DNA of 64,000 bases from Pomphorhynchus laevis (taxonomy: Eukaryota; Acanthocephala; Palaeacanthocephala; Echinorhynchida; Pomphorhynchidae): contig WNNJ02002182.1 in the NCBI GenBank assembly GCA_012934845.2, forward strand, positions 57,679 through 121,678. The letters are read 5' to 3'. Below the pieces are notes generated by a model. That model had not been told where the DNA came from, searched no databases, and worked only from the letters and a program-made list of their open reading frames with translations. How positions within the stretch are numbered: the first letter of the stretch is position 1; each line of letters opens with the position of its first letter. This document shows, piece by piece, positions 24,101 to 33,998 of this stretch. Both the position numbers and the translations under genes were made by a program.

Positions 24101-27100
24101 TCTGAAAACTATCTACCGCGATCCATATACATCGACAATATATTCCACCTGCAGTGTATCTTCTACAACAGCGTACGTAATTTCTAAACTCAAACGTGTA
24201 AAAATAATTAAATTGAAAACGATAAACAATAATATTTACCTATGGTCCTCTTTTAATACAATTGACTGCAAATAGTCCCATTTATCCGAAATCAGCTTAG
24301 TAACATCTTTATGTTGTTTTGTAGATTGCAAATTTAAAATGTCGAACAGAAGATTATAGGCATCGTATAAACTAAAATCGTAATGGTGAGCAAAATTGAC
24401 GTTTATCATACAATTAGCACGGAAAGTAATGATATTACAAAATTATTACAAAATTATTAAAAAAATTATCATTTTTTTATTAAAAAAATGTCTGTCTTTT
24501 TATCGAATAAAATATATCTTCATTATTTCTCTTTAACAAAACATTTACAGTAAATTTATTCGTAAAGTTTACATAATTAGGACAAAATAGTTTTATTTTA
24601 CAAACTTTCTCAACGAGGCATATCAGACAAAACGGGATGAATTCGTTCGTGAGGTCGCAACAGTAAGGAAGTCGGTTGAATAGAGGTGTATCAGAGTATA
24701 CCGTTTGTATAGCCTCGTAAATTGTCTTTTTATTGGTATTTATTCAAATTTTAATTCACCAAAACAAGTTATGATTGAATTATTTTAAATCGATGAATCA
24801 ATGGTTGTTTATGTTATTTTGGTTTTTATTATTAAATATACAAAATCAAGTTCATGCGGAATTATTTTAATTTTCACATGATCTTTATAAATTGGATTGT
24901 CCTGTTTTCTTAGTTATAATTCAAGTTTTAATTCACCAAAACAAGTTATGATTGAATTATTTTATTTTAAATTTGATTATCCTTTTTTTCGTTTCTATAA
25001 TATTATTAAATTCATTAACATGAGTTTCAACTGAATTATTTAAGCGTATTCAATAGAGATTGTAATGTACATCCTGTTTTCTTAGTATCTTTTCATATTA
25101 ATTAAAAATATACTTGTTTTTATATAAAAGGACAAAAATATTTATTACTTTTTTTTAATATTTTAAACTTTGAAAAAAATTATTTTAATACAAAATTACG
25201 ACGTTTTTAATTTATTATTTTAAAATATTTAAATTATTTTACACTTTAAGTAAAGTTTATATATTTTAGGATTTTATTTATTTAAGAATACAAAAAGTTA
25301 AACAAATTAAAATCAGATCAATTGATTTAAATTATAAATACTGTTTTCTTTAGATTATCAACATCACGATAAAATTTCTAACGTACTTTTTGACATCTTC
25401 TACGGTTTTTAAAGGATAATACTCCGAGTCAACATTTGTATCTAATAATTTGGCATCATTCAATGTTAGTAGCAATGCGGAAAAAACTGCCGACCTAAAA
25501 TCTTCAAAAGTCATCAAATCAGTAAAAATTTATAATATTTCATAAATTCTGGTAACTTGGTATTTTCAGTTATTAAAATAATTTTATTTATCTATATAAT
25601 CATGTTAGCACAACAAAATTAAATTATTTCAAGAAATGTATAAAATTTTAGTAAATTATCTAAATTTTATTATAAGTTGATAAAATTTACGGAGGTTAGC
25701 AAATTGTGAAATAAAGATGGATGTGCATATTTATAAATACAATCAACTGATTAAATTAAAAGGGATCAAACTTGGTTTAAATCATAAATCGTATAGTTGA
25801 TATTTCAATAGAATAAATCATGCAATAATAAATACATTTATATACTATAAAAGTGTACTTTGAACTATCAAAGATAATAATACCTTTTAAATTGCTTTAT
25901 GATCAACTATCGCTCAACAGATTACAATTTAAACAAGTCTATCCAGCAAAAATAATCATCAATAATATTTCCAATTTTTAGTCCATATGATATTGTGGTC
26001 TTGTTAACTTATTAATAATCTACCTTTACGACATGCACATTTATATTCGTAGAATTTTTAACAATAATTTATTATCGACATCCAAGTATATCTAAAAATT
26101 AACTTTAACCGAGAGTATCTGAGAAACGTTTGCCTTCCATACGAAGTTATGAAGTCATTATTAAATTTGAATAGAGAAACTTAATTTAGTAAAAATGTGG
26201 CCACGCATGTGATTAGAAGAAAATGATTTACATCTATATCCGAGTAATTAAATTCAACAAAAACATTGCAACGACCTTGTCGAATGTCTTCACAAACTCT
26301 TAAAGTAATTAAATAAAATTAGAATTTTAATAAAACAGAAACGATAAAGTTATGAAAAACAATACTTTAAAAATTAAAAATAAATAAATATTTTAAAATA
26401 AAAATATAAATATTTATATTATTTATATCTTTTTATATAAAATTTTTAATAAAATCGATTTCTACAGCCAACGTAATTCTACAGTAATTTGTGAAACTTT
26501 AAAAATCGCTTTCTTAAACACTTTTGATGACTATTGAGATGTAGCATAACGTTTTTTAAATACGAAAAATATTAATAAATAAATTCAATTATATAATATA
26601 AAAATGAATATGAATTTTAAAATGATACCACTCCGCGTGAATTCTGTCAGTCATTTTTAGCCAGACGCGGAAGAACGACGAAAAATACGGCTAGATGCCG
26701 TTTCGTCATCACTATGACTCGTCAGTGCCAGTTCCCTACCACTGGTGGATGCATAGGGGACTAGCAGACGGCCCTATCAACGAATCATGTGAATGATGCA
26801 CTAGAAAACATCTAGTAACATCATCATTGAGTGCTGAACCAACATTACCGCTTCACGAAATAGGATCATTAGCGCAAAAGCATTGGCAAATGTCAGCGCA
26901 AGGTATCTATAGTATCGTCGAACCTCTTGTATGAATTTAAAAATGATGCCATCCTGCGTGAATTTTGTTAGTCATTTTAGCCAGACGCGGAAGAACAACG
27001 AAAAAACTGCTAGATGCCGTTTCGTCATCACTATTCTTAATAGTATTTATGTACTATTTAGTACCTATGATATCATCGACTCAAAATCTTGAAAGGTAGG

Positions 27101-30100
27101 ATTACCGATAAAAATTCAAATTTCGTTATTTTCTTATTGTATACCATCTTAACAATTTCGTCAACAACAAGATGTTGAGACGCATTCCAAGAAAGCTGTT
27201 TGAGATGTATTCACTTAATGCGACTATTCATTAAGCTTGTAATAATTGAGTTAGTAATTATTGTGAACGCATTTTCTTATAGACGCGTATAAATATTAGA
27301 TTAGTAATTAAGTCCTTTGATAATAAAATTTATTATCCACTAATTTCAACTTAATTCTTTTAAGGCTTTTGCATAAGTACCCGGATTATTTATTATGGTT
27401 AAGGCATAGTTAACCGTAACCGTTTTTTCCAGTTACTAGCTATATATTCGTTTGCCTTATTAAATTAGCAAAACTTTGTGTAAAATTTTAAAAAACTACT
27501 TAAATTTATATTAATTTAAATTTACATTATAATAGGACTGTCATGACTATATAAAGTGCTAAATTTATTTTTTATTTATTATTTTGTACCAGCAAATTAA
27601 ACAATACGATTTGTAAAATTTTATGATAATCATTCAACATAATTTTATATCAGTGATATTTTCTTATAAAAATTTCAATATTTCTCCGAATTTATAAAAT
27701 ATTTAAAGTTAAAAATTATTATAAACATTTAAGCAATTATACATATATCTTTATTTACTGAAATTAACAATATTATTTATTAACAATATTGACTGAATTA
27801 TTGAAATTAAACTGTAAAGCAGATGTTCGTGTCCAAATTGCATTTTTAATAAGAGTAGCATTTGTGCAAAAGCATCATCCTTATGCAACAAAAAGGACAA
27901 AGTACTAACCAGCTACACGTTGACATAGCACGAATTGCCGAGTAAATATAAATTGGGTGGGATATAAGTAACATTCGGTCAATTAGTTCACACACAGATT
28001 TCAAAACACAGTAGCTTTTGTCAGCATTTGAAATTATCCTAGGTGTATTTTACAACTTATGAATAGTTACGGTTAAATACCATTTTCGAATTGCTGCTTC
28101 GCGGCTATTTCTACTAGTTAAAAAACCGCATGTTTTTAAGGATTTCTCCAGAGTTTTAAGAGAATCTTTCTTTGTTAGTTTCTTACATAAGCCAAACACT
28201 GTGCAGAGCTGCTTCACTTCCTTGGCGTTCAGGTTATCGAGCATTTCTACCGTTTTAAGTTGATCAGCTAAATTTTAAAATGTAATTTTTTGAAATTTAA
28301 AGCTCACACAATTAAGCAGTAATTGTCTCTCTACAAGATTGGTTAGACACTTGGCAGTGTCGATATTTGTATACGAAATAGAATCCAATCTCCGTGGCTT
28401 TCTTTGACGGCATAAAAGTCGCATTAGTAAGACTTTTTCATCATCTAAATCGTGTAATTAATATTTTGATGTCATTAATATTTTAAAAATAGAGGTTCAC
28501 TAATTACGGAAAATTATGATCTGATAATTTGATAGTTAGAATATCGTGAACCTTTTGTTGTTTTGGTTAATACTCATAAAAACGTTAAGGTGTTCGTTAT
28601 GATTAAATTTTTTCGTCGAATTAATCGATAAAAACAAGCTATGATTCATCCACGATGTACTACAAAGAATAAGTTCTCGCTGATGATTCATTAAACATAA
28701 AATACAAATAAATTAAATGCAAATAAACATTATATTAAACAAATAAATAAACGTTATGTAAGCATTATATATTTATAATGCATAAATGTATAATTTCATC
28801 ATCATTAAATAAACATATATAGCTATATATAATATTTAAAATATATTTAGTATGTAAAGCAAGACCATTTTCTACAAATGCGGCGTTTTATAAAAAAACA
28901 CCATTTTATATAAATGCCGCATTTCGTATGAAATCCTGGACGGTTGTTTACTCAGCACATCCTTGCACCAATATTATACATGCATGTCCATTGAGGATCC
29001 AATGAGTGCAGAGGCAATTCTGCAACAACCTCTGCCTAGTGTTTAAGGATGGTCCGCACAACAATTCGATCTTGTAAAGAGCGTAAGCCTCAGTCAATTA
29101 AGCAAAATGTCGGAAAAGTCTTAATTCACAATGCCACACAGGCAACCGAAACGACCAATGGATACTTCGGAAGAATTTGAAAATAATTCAAGTTATCATT
29201 TATTATATTCTAAGAAAATAAGGGTTCACAATTTTTATTTTCTGCGAAATGCCATCTAAAAGATGGCATTTCTGCCTAATGGGATTGAACTGAATGTAAC
29301 AACATACGTGTTCATTCTATGTGTGTACAATGCACATTGTAATCTAACAATGAATATATTTACTTAAACAATTCATTTAATTAATAAACCACAAGTTATC
29401 AATAAATATGTACATGTGACATAAACTTTACAAAAATAAGTATAATTCTTTCGCGGATTATTTTGTATTTCCAGAGTTTGTTAATTTTGTTTCAAACAAG
29501 AATCTAATTGAGTGAAAATACGTTTATTATCGATTTCGTAATATACAAAATTTCGTTAATATGCAAAATTGTCTAATAAGTAAAATTAAATAACAATTAA
29601 ACTTTGGGATACATGTCTTGCCATCAATTTGACATTTATTGACACGTGTACACTAGTAGCGACGGAATTTAGTGTGGTCGAAATAAAAATAAATAAATAA
29701 TTTAATAAATTTATTAAATTATTAAATAACTTATCTAAGTACGAATAAATTTAATTATTTGTACTAAAGTTTATATCTGTAAAACTAAAGGACGGTTAAA
29801 ATATATACTCGAAATGCTCATGATGCTAGATAGAATCTTAATTTCTTCTTCTTGAAAAAGCCGCGGATGCCGCAATGCCAAAGTATAAGAGTCATTGATA
29901 AATCTAAATACGACAGTAGTGTATGCATTGATATTATCCGTCTCCGAATCATTCATATTCCAGGCTGCACGAAGGATTAAGGAAATGTATGTAGAGTCTA
30001 CAATATTTTATATTTAAAAAGCAAAATATTAATGCCAATCGAATAATTAAACGTCTCGGAAGCAAAATTTTACATCATGTATACATTTGTAGTTCATTAG

Positions 30101-30201
30101 TAAAAATATATATTCGACGTGCATACCCTACTCGATGAATTATTGTTTCGCAACGCATTCAAATGCACAGTGAATTCAAAATTACAATCCGTGATGTTCA
30201 T
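12015..30201 (-). CDS. FAN1: Fanconi-associated nuclease 1 (FAN1-like), about 14 exons
   Basis: Exons, 5' to 3' on the - strand: 30201-30132 (tentative), 29964-29809, 28444-28310, 28267-28054, 26298-26276, 25501-25387, 24372-24241, 24162-24053, 22352-22159, 21304-21163, 16656-16466, 12758-12657, 12612-12487, 12134-12015. All borders are AG/GT and every phase agrees, giving about 609 residues. FAN1 is a structure-specific 5' flap endonuclease and exonuclease in interstrand crosslink repair. Matching segments, in order: LFQEEEIKILSSIM, YTNIDTAK, MLDNLNAKEVKQL, AVFSALLL, RYTAGGIYCRC, SARGRMYERL, GIHSEGRILSTLFG, FPIDMFSPDFY, SIVHWDLF. The VRR-NUC core has GGVPDLFLW and FVEVKSPNDKLS, so the catalytic Asp and Glu-x-Lys are present, as is the upstream GIHxEG glutamate. 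No UBZ zinc finger (found near the N-terminus of human FAN1, 1017 residues) was seen; further 5' exons or true loss are both possible. Introns are full of repeats. Confidence 0.93.
12487..12612 (-). CDS. FAN1: FAN1 exon with VRR-NUC GGxPDL motif
   Basis: It has 42 codons in phase 0 at both ends. GGVPDLFLWDN supplies the catalytic Asp of the VRR-NUC domain. Confidence 0.92.
12657..12758 (-). CDS. FAN1: FAN1 exon (SIVHWDLF)
   Basis: It has 34 codons, phase 0 at both ends. SIVHWDLF corresponds to the SIVSWDRF segment of vertebrate FAN1. Confidence 0.88.
13085..13680 (-). mobile_element. Penelope-like element fragment (RT tail plus terminal repeat)
   Basis: The - strand encodes the end of a Penelope-like reverse transcriptase (GVYLDMNIKLTLTKTTINLY, then IATICNDIGF), almost word for word the protein at 61.3 kb. 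It is followed by the conserved terminal sequence with ggcccc/ggggcc and ctgctatg/catagcag pairs. It lies in the FAN1 intron 12759-16465 and is a decayed partial copy. Confidence 0.75.
13690..13935 (+). mobile_element. Penelope-like terminal fragment, opposite orientation
   Basis: It carries the end of the reverse transcriptase region (aagcagaaaatagtaaaatatataaatcaacac) and the terminal repeat to caacgtctgttatttatt. It forms an inverted pair with the copy on its left. Confidence 0.65.
14225..14490 (+). mobile_element. Penelope-like reverse transcriptase fragment
   Basis: The wording aataatgaaattttaagaatt...ttaaacaaggttactataaaa follows the C-terminal RT segment of the 61.3-kb copy. Heavily decayed. 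Confidence 0.55.
14560..14960 (+). mobile_element. Penelope-like fragment with degenerate terminus
   Basis: The RT tail (aagaattgcaacaatatgtaatgatattgg...) is followed by a worn version of the terminal repeat near 14830-14905. Confidence 0.55.
15060..15245 (+). mobile_element. Penelope-like terminal repeats, partly duplicated
   Basis: It contains ggggccgtaacttgataacatagcag and then two versions of the cctcctgatgacctctaat segment, ending at the caacgtctgttatttatt border also seen in other copies. Confidence 0.55.
16466..16656 (-). CDS. FAN1: FAN1 exon with GIHSEG catalytic glutamate
   Basis: It begins two bases into the Gly codon of GIHSEGRILSTLFG and ends ERLNLFETSK. The FGVYFWDVIY and FPIDMFSPDFY segments match LFALLxWDIIF and FPLDLxTDSFY of animal FAN1. 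The Glu of HxEG is a catalytic residue in the human enzyme. Confidence 0.92.
18163..18277. repeat. Two adjacent palindromes
   Basis: ttagatcagcaaac/gtttgctgatctaa (18163-18194) is followed by a longer palindrome centred on aaccagagtt (about 18216-18277) that contains almost the same core. The gctgatct wording also occurs beside Penelope-like termini (15.4, 19.96 and 62.5 kb). Confidence 0.65.
18310..18685. repeat. 50-bp direct repeats flanking the nested exon
   Basis: tgctgaattgaaattatt...attcagg(a/c)tacatgcttttcatta occurs at about 18310-18360 and again at 18636-18685. Confidence 0.75.
18391..18628 (-). CDS. Terminal exon of an unidentified gene nested in a FAN1 intron
   Basis: On the - strand a gcaaacag acceptor is followed by one base, 78 open codons and TGA. 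The frame has no ATG, as expected for a downstream exon, and balanced codon use unlike the surrounding AT-rich DNA. The product starts IYHPFIDNTFQFASNKKVFF and ends with a Ser/Thr-rich tail. The beginning faintly recalls the TM7/helix 8 end of rhodopsin-like receptors (xNPFIYxx...SNxxFR), but this is speculation. It is flanked by 50-bp direct repeats (about 18310-18360 and 18636-18685). It may be a nested gene, an alternative FAN1 exon or a retained fragment. Confidence 0.45.
19370..20640. other. AT-only low-complexity stretches in a FAN1 intron
   Basis: Long runs of taatattaat-type repeats, densest at 20455-20600. No gene, RNA or element seen here apart from the isolated gctgatctgat motif near 19960. 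Confidence 0.6.
21163..21304 (-). CDS. FAN1: FAN1 exon (VEEYTLQYY)
   Basis: It has 47 codons plus one base. VEEYTLQYYVKNRQ matches the VEELALxHYxxxG region just before the catalytic exon. Confidence 0.85.
22159..22352 (-). CDS. FAN1: FAN1 exon (RGRMYERL)
   Basis: It completes a split Lys codon, then 64 codons. SARGRMYERLCIIYKHHL and VVVRGDRYLIEKR match the RGRWWDRLALNL and VRTGHRLSLYQR region of human FAN1. Confidence 0.88.
22791..22832. repeat. Perfect 18-bp hairpin
   Basis: acaaatgtcaggttttgt (22791-22808) and its exact complement (22815-22832) flank a six-base loop. Sits in a FAN1 intron beside an AT-rich run (22835-22930). Confidence 0.85.
24053..24162 (-). CDS. FAN1: FAN1 exon (RYTAGGIYCRC)
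   Basis: It matches the human RCFTVGWIYTRI...EILQRLHMYEEAV region. Phases fit both neighbours (AG+A before, A+AA after). Confidence 0.85.
24241..24372 (-). CDS. FAN1: FAN1 exon (LYDAYNLLFDIL)
   Basis: The acceptor is gattttag. It has 43 codons and two leftover bases. A possible ATG lies upstream of the acceptor but phase agreement favours the spliced reading. Confidence 0.75.
24687..25601. repeat. Long inverted repeat, left arm (contains a FAN1 exon)
   Basis: This arm matches the reverse complement of 33999-34862 almost base for base. Its outer end is rearranged: the segment tatcagagtatacc... and the segment aatcgatgaatcaatgg... are in swapped order and ttcaccaaaacaagttatgattg appears twice. 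Confidence 0.92.
25387..25501 (-). CDS. FAN1: FAN1 exon (AVFSALLL), source of an inverted duplicate
   Basis: The exon has 37 full codons and uses the gtacgt donor. AVFSALLLTLND aligns with AVFSRVLLLFSL of human FAN1. It sits in a long inverted repeat; the other copy of this exon is at 34099-34212 (+). Confidence 0.78.
26276..26298 (-). CDS. FAN1: FAN1 micro-exon, 23 nt
   Basis: The acceptor is tactttaag and the donor gtcgtt. It encodes VCEDIRQ between two split codons (TT+A before, G+AT after). With it, the reading becomes HKLVCEDIRQDFRSAVFSALL, which follows human VRVCKGPRAVFSRVLL; without it the flanking exons do not join in phase. Confidence 0.65.
26621..27010. repeat. Dispersed repeat carrying a hammerhead core, one and a bit units
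   Basis: One unit of about 321 bp starts at 26621 (aatgataccactccgcg) and the next begins at 26942 (aatgatgccatcctgcg) before fading. The same family forms the palindromic element at 35592-36046. It is much richer in GC than the surrounding FAN1 intron. The - strand carries the hammerhead at 26685-26725. Confidence 0.75.
26685..26725 (-). ncRNA. Hammerhead ribozyme core, complete
   Basis: Reading the - strand from 26725: CTGACGA; helix II GTCAT-agtg-ATGAC, five perfect pairs; GAAA; helix III CGGC-atcta-GCCG, four perfect pairs closed by the required A15.1-U16.1 pair; then A as H17, so the cleavage triplet is GUA with the break between 26686 and 26685. All invariant hammerhead core bases are present. 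Helix I is the weak part: A2.1-U1.1 forms, then mostly G-U or mismatches, with a possible outer GAAC/GUUC pair. Related copies at 26.95-27.0 and 35.6-35.9 kb keep the frame of this structure but have lost core bases. Activity is not shown. Confidence 0.75.
28054..28267 (-). CDS. FAN1: FAN1 exon (SAP-like region)
   Basis: It has 70 codons with split codons at both ends. DQLKTVEMLDNLNAKEVKQL matches the LxxLLSAPELKTLAK region of human FAN1, part of the SAP-type DNA-binding segment. Confidence 0.85.
28310..28444 (-). CDS. FAN1: FAN1 exon (RLLCRQRKPRRL)
   Basis: DDEKVLLMRLLCRQRKPRRL followed by ISYTNIDTAKCL corresponds to LYVRLFQRKxxWLKMxKLEY in human FAN1. Phases fit both neighbours. Confidence 0.88.
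28860..29200. other. FAN1 intron segment of higher complexity, no gene recognised
   Basis: The stretch is less AT-rich than its surroundings and contains short direct repeats (accattttctacaaatg and accattttatataaatg). Neither strand gives a convincing exon. Confidence 0.3.
29809..29964 (-). CDS. FAN1: FAN1 exon (LFQEEEIKIL)
   Basis: The acceptor is cgtgcag and the donor gtatat. RHPRLFQEEEIKILSSIM matches the LFDEQEKGIVTKFY region at the start of the conserved FAN1 core. Confidence 0.85.
30132..30201 (-). CDS. FAN1: Tentative first exon of FAN1
   Basis: ATG at 30201 opens 23 codons plus one base that would join 29964 in phase (A+CC). An in-frame TAA lies just upstream of the ATG. The donor (gtaggg) is weak and the 23 residues match nothing I know, so this exon is a guess; the true 5' end may lie elsewhere. 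Confidence 0.3.
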
Positions 30202-30309
30202 ATCAACAATATATTATCAAGTTTTTAATAATAATTCGAATATCAAAAAGTACTTTTAAAATTAAAATGTAAGATAAAAAACTTGAAACCAGTTGTATAG
30301 CATTCTCCT

Positions 30310-30492
30310 TTGTATTTATTAAAGAGTGAATTATTTCGTGTTGCCAAGACACAACATATTTTTTATCTAATTGAATCAAATTTGAATGTGTCGAATCAAC
30401 GAATACTTCAACGACAAGAATGTACTTTGCTCAGTCAGAAAGTGGTGTATATGCAACGTTTACATATTAATTTTATTAATGTATATAAATAA
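30310..30492 (+). CDS. Short open frame of unknown meaning beside the FAN1 start
   Basis: It has 60 codons with a more gene-like codon mix than nearby DNA (VAKTQHIFYLIESNL...), head to head with the tentative first FAN1 exon. No domain recognised. Could be chance. Confidence 0.15.
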   Translation: MYLLKSELFRVAKTQHIFYLIESNLNVSNQRILQRQECTLLSQKVVYMQRLHINFINVYK

Positions 30493-30964
30493 TATATTAT
30501 ATATTATTATAAATCATAATATTTATAATATTATTCATTATCAATGTTTATAATGAATTAGATAATAATGTTTAGATGAGCCTGATAATTCTTTATCGGT
30601 TCTGTTATCTAAATGAGCACAAGGTGTTCTCAAGTATATAAATGTATGGGCATTAAATTTAATAATTAATACATAAATATAATTTCATTAATATATAAAT
30701 GTATTAAAAAAATCATCAAAAAAATATTAACCCGCAGACAGACTTAAATATCAATAAAAAAACTAGATTTAAAAAATACCAGGTACTGACGAAACGGTAC
30801 TTAGTATCGTTTTGTCGTATCCTTCGTAGCTGCCACATCATACAAACATCAATAATATAAAAAATACTATAACATGTCTATTTAATAAAGTATATATGTG
30901 ATAATATCCATGATAAATACAAGGTAAATAAAAGTAAATAAATTAAAACTGAACAGAAATATAT

Positions 30965-31035
30965 TTGTATATTAGATGTATATGATATATGTGTATTTAA
31001 CTCTAATAATTTTATTCAATAAGCGAACAAAGTTA
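30965..31035 (+). mobile_element. Small Penelope-like RT fragment
   Basis: tgatatatgtgtatttaactctaataatttt matches the FRYIDDICVFNSNN coding segment of the 61.3-kb copy. Only about 70 bases survive. Confidence 0.5.
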
Positions 31036-31075
31036 TCTTTACTTATGAAATTGAAGGTGTTCCAATGGAAGGTAA

Positions 31076-31133
31076 TAGTAGCCCAATTATAGCTTACTTA
31101 TTTTTAAATAAGTAAGCTATAATTGGGCTACTA
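31076..31133. repeat. Near-perfect palindrome, with a third half-copy following
   Basis: tagtagcccaattatagctt...and its complement form a 28-bp-arm palindrome; the agtagcccaattata arm occurs once more at about 31137-31152. Confidence 0.75.
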
Positions 31134-31854
31134 AATAGTAGCCCAATTATAAATCGCTTAAAATACCGAAAAAATATTACAAAATTAATAAATCATTTAA
31201 AGTTGATTATTGGTGTGTTTATAAATTTAATTATACATTTTAATCGTTTAAATGATAAAAAAAATACTTTTAAAAAAGATGAAAAATAAATTTTGTCAAT
31301 TTAAAACTTCGCTAATTTTGTCAGCGAAATTCATAAATATTTGGTTATTCTTATTTTCGATAAAAAAAACTGTTTTTAATAATAGTAATGTTTTTAATAA
31401 TCAGCCACTATGAAAATCTAGCGGTTAATTAAATACAAAGTAAGTCAATAGTGTGCATAATATATGTTGATGACACATTCGGTTGTGTTTAACGATCAAA
31501 TATTTGAGCTTAGAAGGCTAGTTGGAGAAAATTCGTGTTTTAAAACGAAGTATTGGAAGTATTTAATATGGTATAGTATTTAATATAATATTTAACGACA
31601 AATACATTTAAGCATTTGTCATACATAAATGTATGACATATGATACATTTAAGTACGAAACTATAAACAATATATAGAACGCGTGTTTTATTAAGTATTT
31701 GAATATTTGGATATATTTGCATACTTATTTAAAAGGAATCGTTAGCTTTACAAATACATACAACACACCTAAAAATATTTGTATACATATTTAATATTCT
31801 TACAAAATTAATTATAATGCAAATAGATAAACATATTTAATATTTGAATACGTA

Positions 31855-32190
31855 TTTAAAATTCGTACAATCTAGTTTTTTATCAATTGGGTATAATTAC
31901 AGATAGATATATTATATATAATATATAATTATAGATATATAATCATAGATATATGATTATATAAGTTATTATGTGTACAATTATAATGGGCACGCATCCC
32001 CAGCATTTGAAAATCAAGATTAAAATATATATTAAAATTATTTCCGCACTACTGCTTCCATCTCCTCGTAACGGTATTGCCACACATTTTCTTCTGGGTG
32101 CACGGATACAGTATGATGCGGCTCGTGCAAGGGCGATGCTCAACCTTAAAATTCGTACAATCTAGTTTTTTTATCAATTGGGTAAAATTA
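31855..32190. repeat. 40-bp direct repeats enclosing a 250-bp GC-richer block
   Basis: aaaattcgtacaatctag...atcaattgggta occurs at about 31857-31895 and 32148-32190. The enclosed block (about 31970-32147) has overlapping open frames on both strands but no recognised product. Confidence 0.6.
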
Positions 32191-33998
32191 TAACTACAAT
32201 TTGATCTTAGATATTGTCAACACATACAGTATGTATTTGATTGTATTAAATTTACCGAGAAGTTAATTTTATTATACCAAAGAGGCCATGATTTATCTTT
32301 GCCTAATTTCATATACTTTCATAATTTCTGTTATTATCGTCAGCTATTTAAAAATTTAAATTTGTGTAGATAATAGCAAAAATTATAAAATTATCTAATA
32401 TTTTTCGTATTTTGCTATAATAAAATAAACTTCTTGGGTTCTTTCATATTATAAAATCTAATAAGCAAGAAGCAAAAAATATTTAAAAATAAAATTCAAA
32501 ATTAAGTCATAAGACAATTTCTTATATAAATTTATGCCTCTTAAATTGAAACAAACAAAATTTAGATCGTTTTCGACAATAGTTTTGATAAAAATATTAA
32601 AATTTTTAAGCCAACAGTTTGAAAATAATTTAGTGTGCTTTGAAAGTCAGTTAAGCGAATAGAGACGGTTTCGTTCATTTAAATATTATAGATGTAATAG
32701 CAATTATTGAAACGATAAGAACAAAAGGCATCTAAATCCTTATAACTTCGGATAATCTTAACAGAGAATATTAAATATTATATTCTTCTTGATCAGTTTG
32801 TCATTTGAATTTGGAATAAGTTACAGTTTTATAACATATGCAGTTTGCTACAAAAATACGATTAAATTCATAATAATTTTAACTTATCACGTCGACATTG
32901 TTCTGTATGACATTTTGAATTGCAGATATATGAAGTTCATAAGCGATTAAAGAGAGAAGCAGACTAAGCTACATGTTATTTGTGATCAAGTGATGCTAAT
33001 AATCCAGAATAAAACTAATTACTTTTATGAGTAAGGAAAATAATTAGAGATCAATAATCAAAATCAATAATTGAAGAGATAAGCAAACAAAATTAGCCAC
33101 ATTAGGATGTGGCTAAATATAATGTAGATAATTTAGCTTGCATATTTAATAACATATATAGTTTTGTAGTGTAAATTACCGTAAAATTTTGTTTAGAATT
33201 AAACAATTAAAATTAATCAAGCAATTATTTAAGTAAGTAATTGAGTAAATAATTGCTTAAGTAAAAAAATTTAATAGTTTAATCAAAAGTATTAATCAAA
33301 TACAAATCAAATATAAAGTAGAATGAATTTGACTAAATTTTAATCAAATTTAAAGTAGTTTAATGAAATATACATGTGAAGTTTATGAAAATTAAGGTGT
33401 CAAATAAAGATGTTACGCAGAATGTTTTATGGTAAAATCAATTAATTATTTTAAATAATTAAAGCTACAAATTTACACATAAATAATTTATTATTAATTA
33501 AATTATTTTATGCAATAATAGTCAAAGATACGTTAAACTCAATGATTTTGTAAAAGGTATTGTGTAATACGTGAAACTAAACAATTAATTATTTTCGCAG
33601 ACGAAGCCTTGAACTAACAAAAAGAAAAAATATTGCGTCGACGATATCTAAAGATGCTACACAATAACCCAATATGCAAAGGCAATTCGTTCATTAAAAA
33701 GGTTATAATTATCGTTTTAATATAAATTAAATACATTTTACGATAAACGGATAAATTTTTTACATAGTACGAGTTGGTAATATAAAATAAAAAGAATGTG
33801 TGATTTTAATAAATTGATTTAATTTTAATTTGTATAAAATTTTTGTAAAATTTTAAAAATTTATACAATTAAATAAAATTATATACATTTTTTGAAAAAT
33901 TAAAAAAATTGTGTTTTAAAAACATTTAATTTACTGAACTAACGTGATTATATAGATCGCATTATTATAGACCATATAGATTAGTGCTCATTTGTCGC

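Noticed and set aside
31943-32165. Overlapping 64-66 codon frames on both strands
   Set aside because: No domain, and both run into the flanking direct repeats.
32920-32985. Possible short terminal exon (IYEVHKRLKREAD then stop) after a ttgcag acceptor
   Set aside because: Only 13 codons and no matching upstream exon found.
33599-33670. Possible short exon after a cgcag acceptor (RSLELTKRKNIAST...)
   Set aside because: Too short and no partner exon; not supportable.
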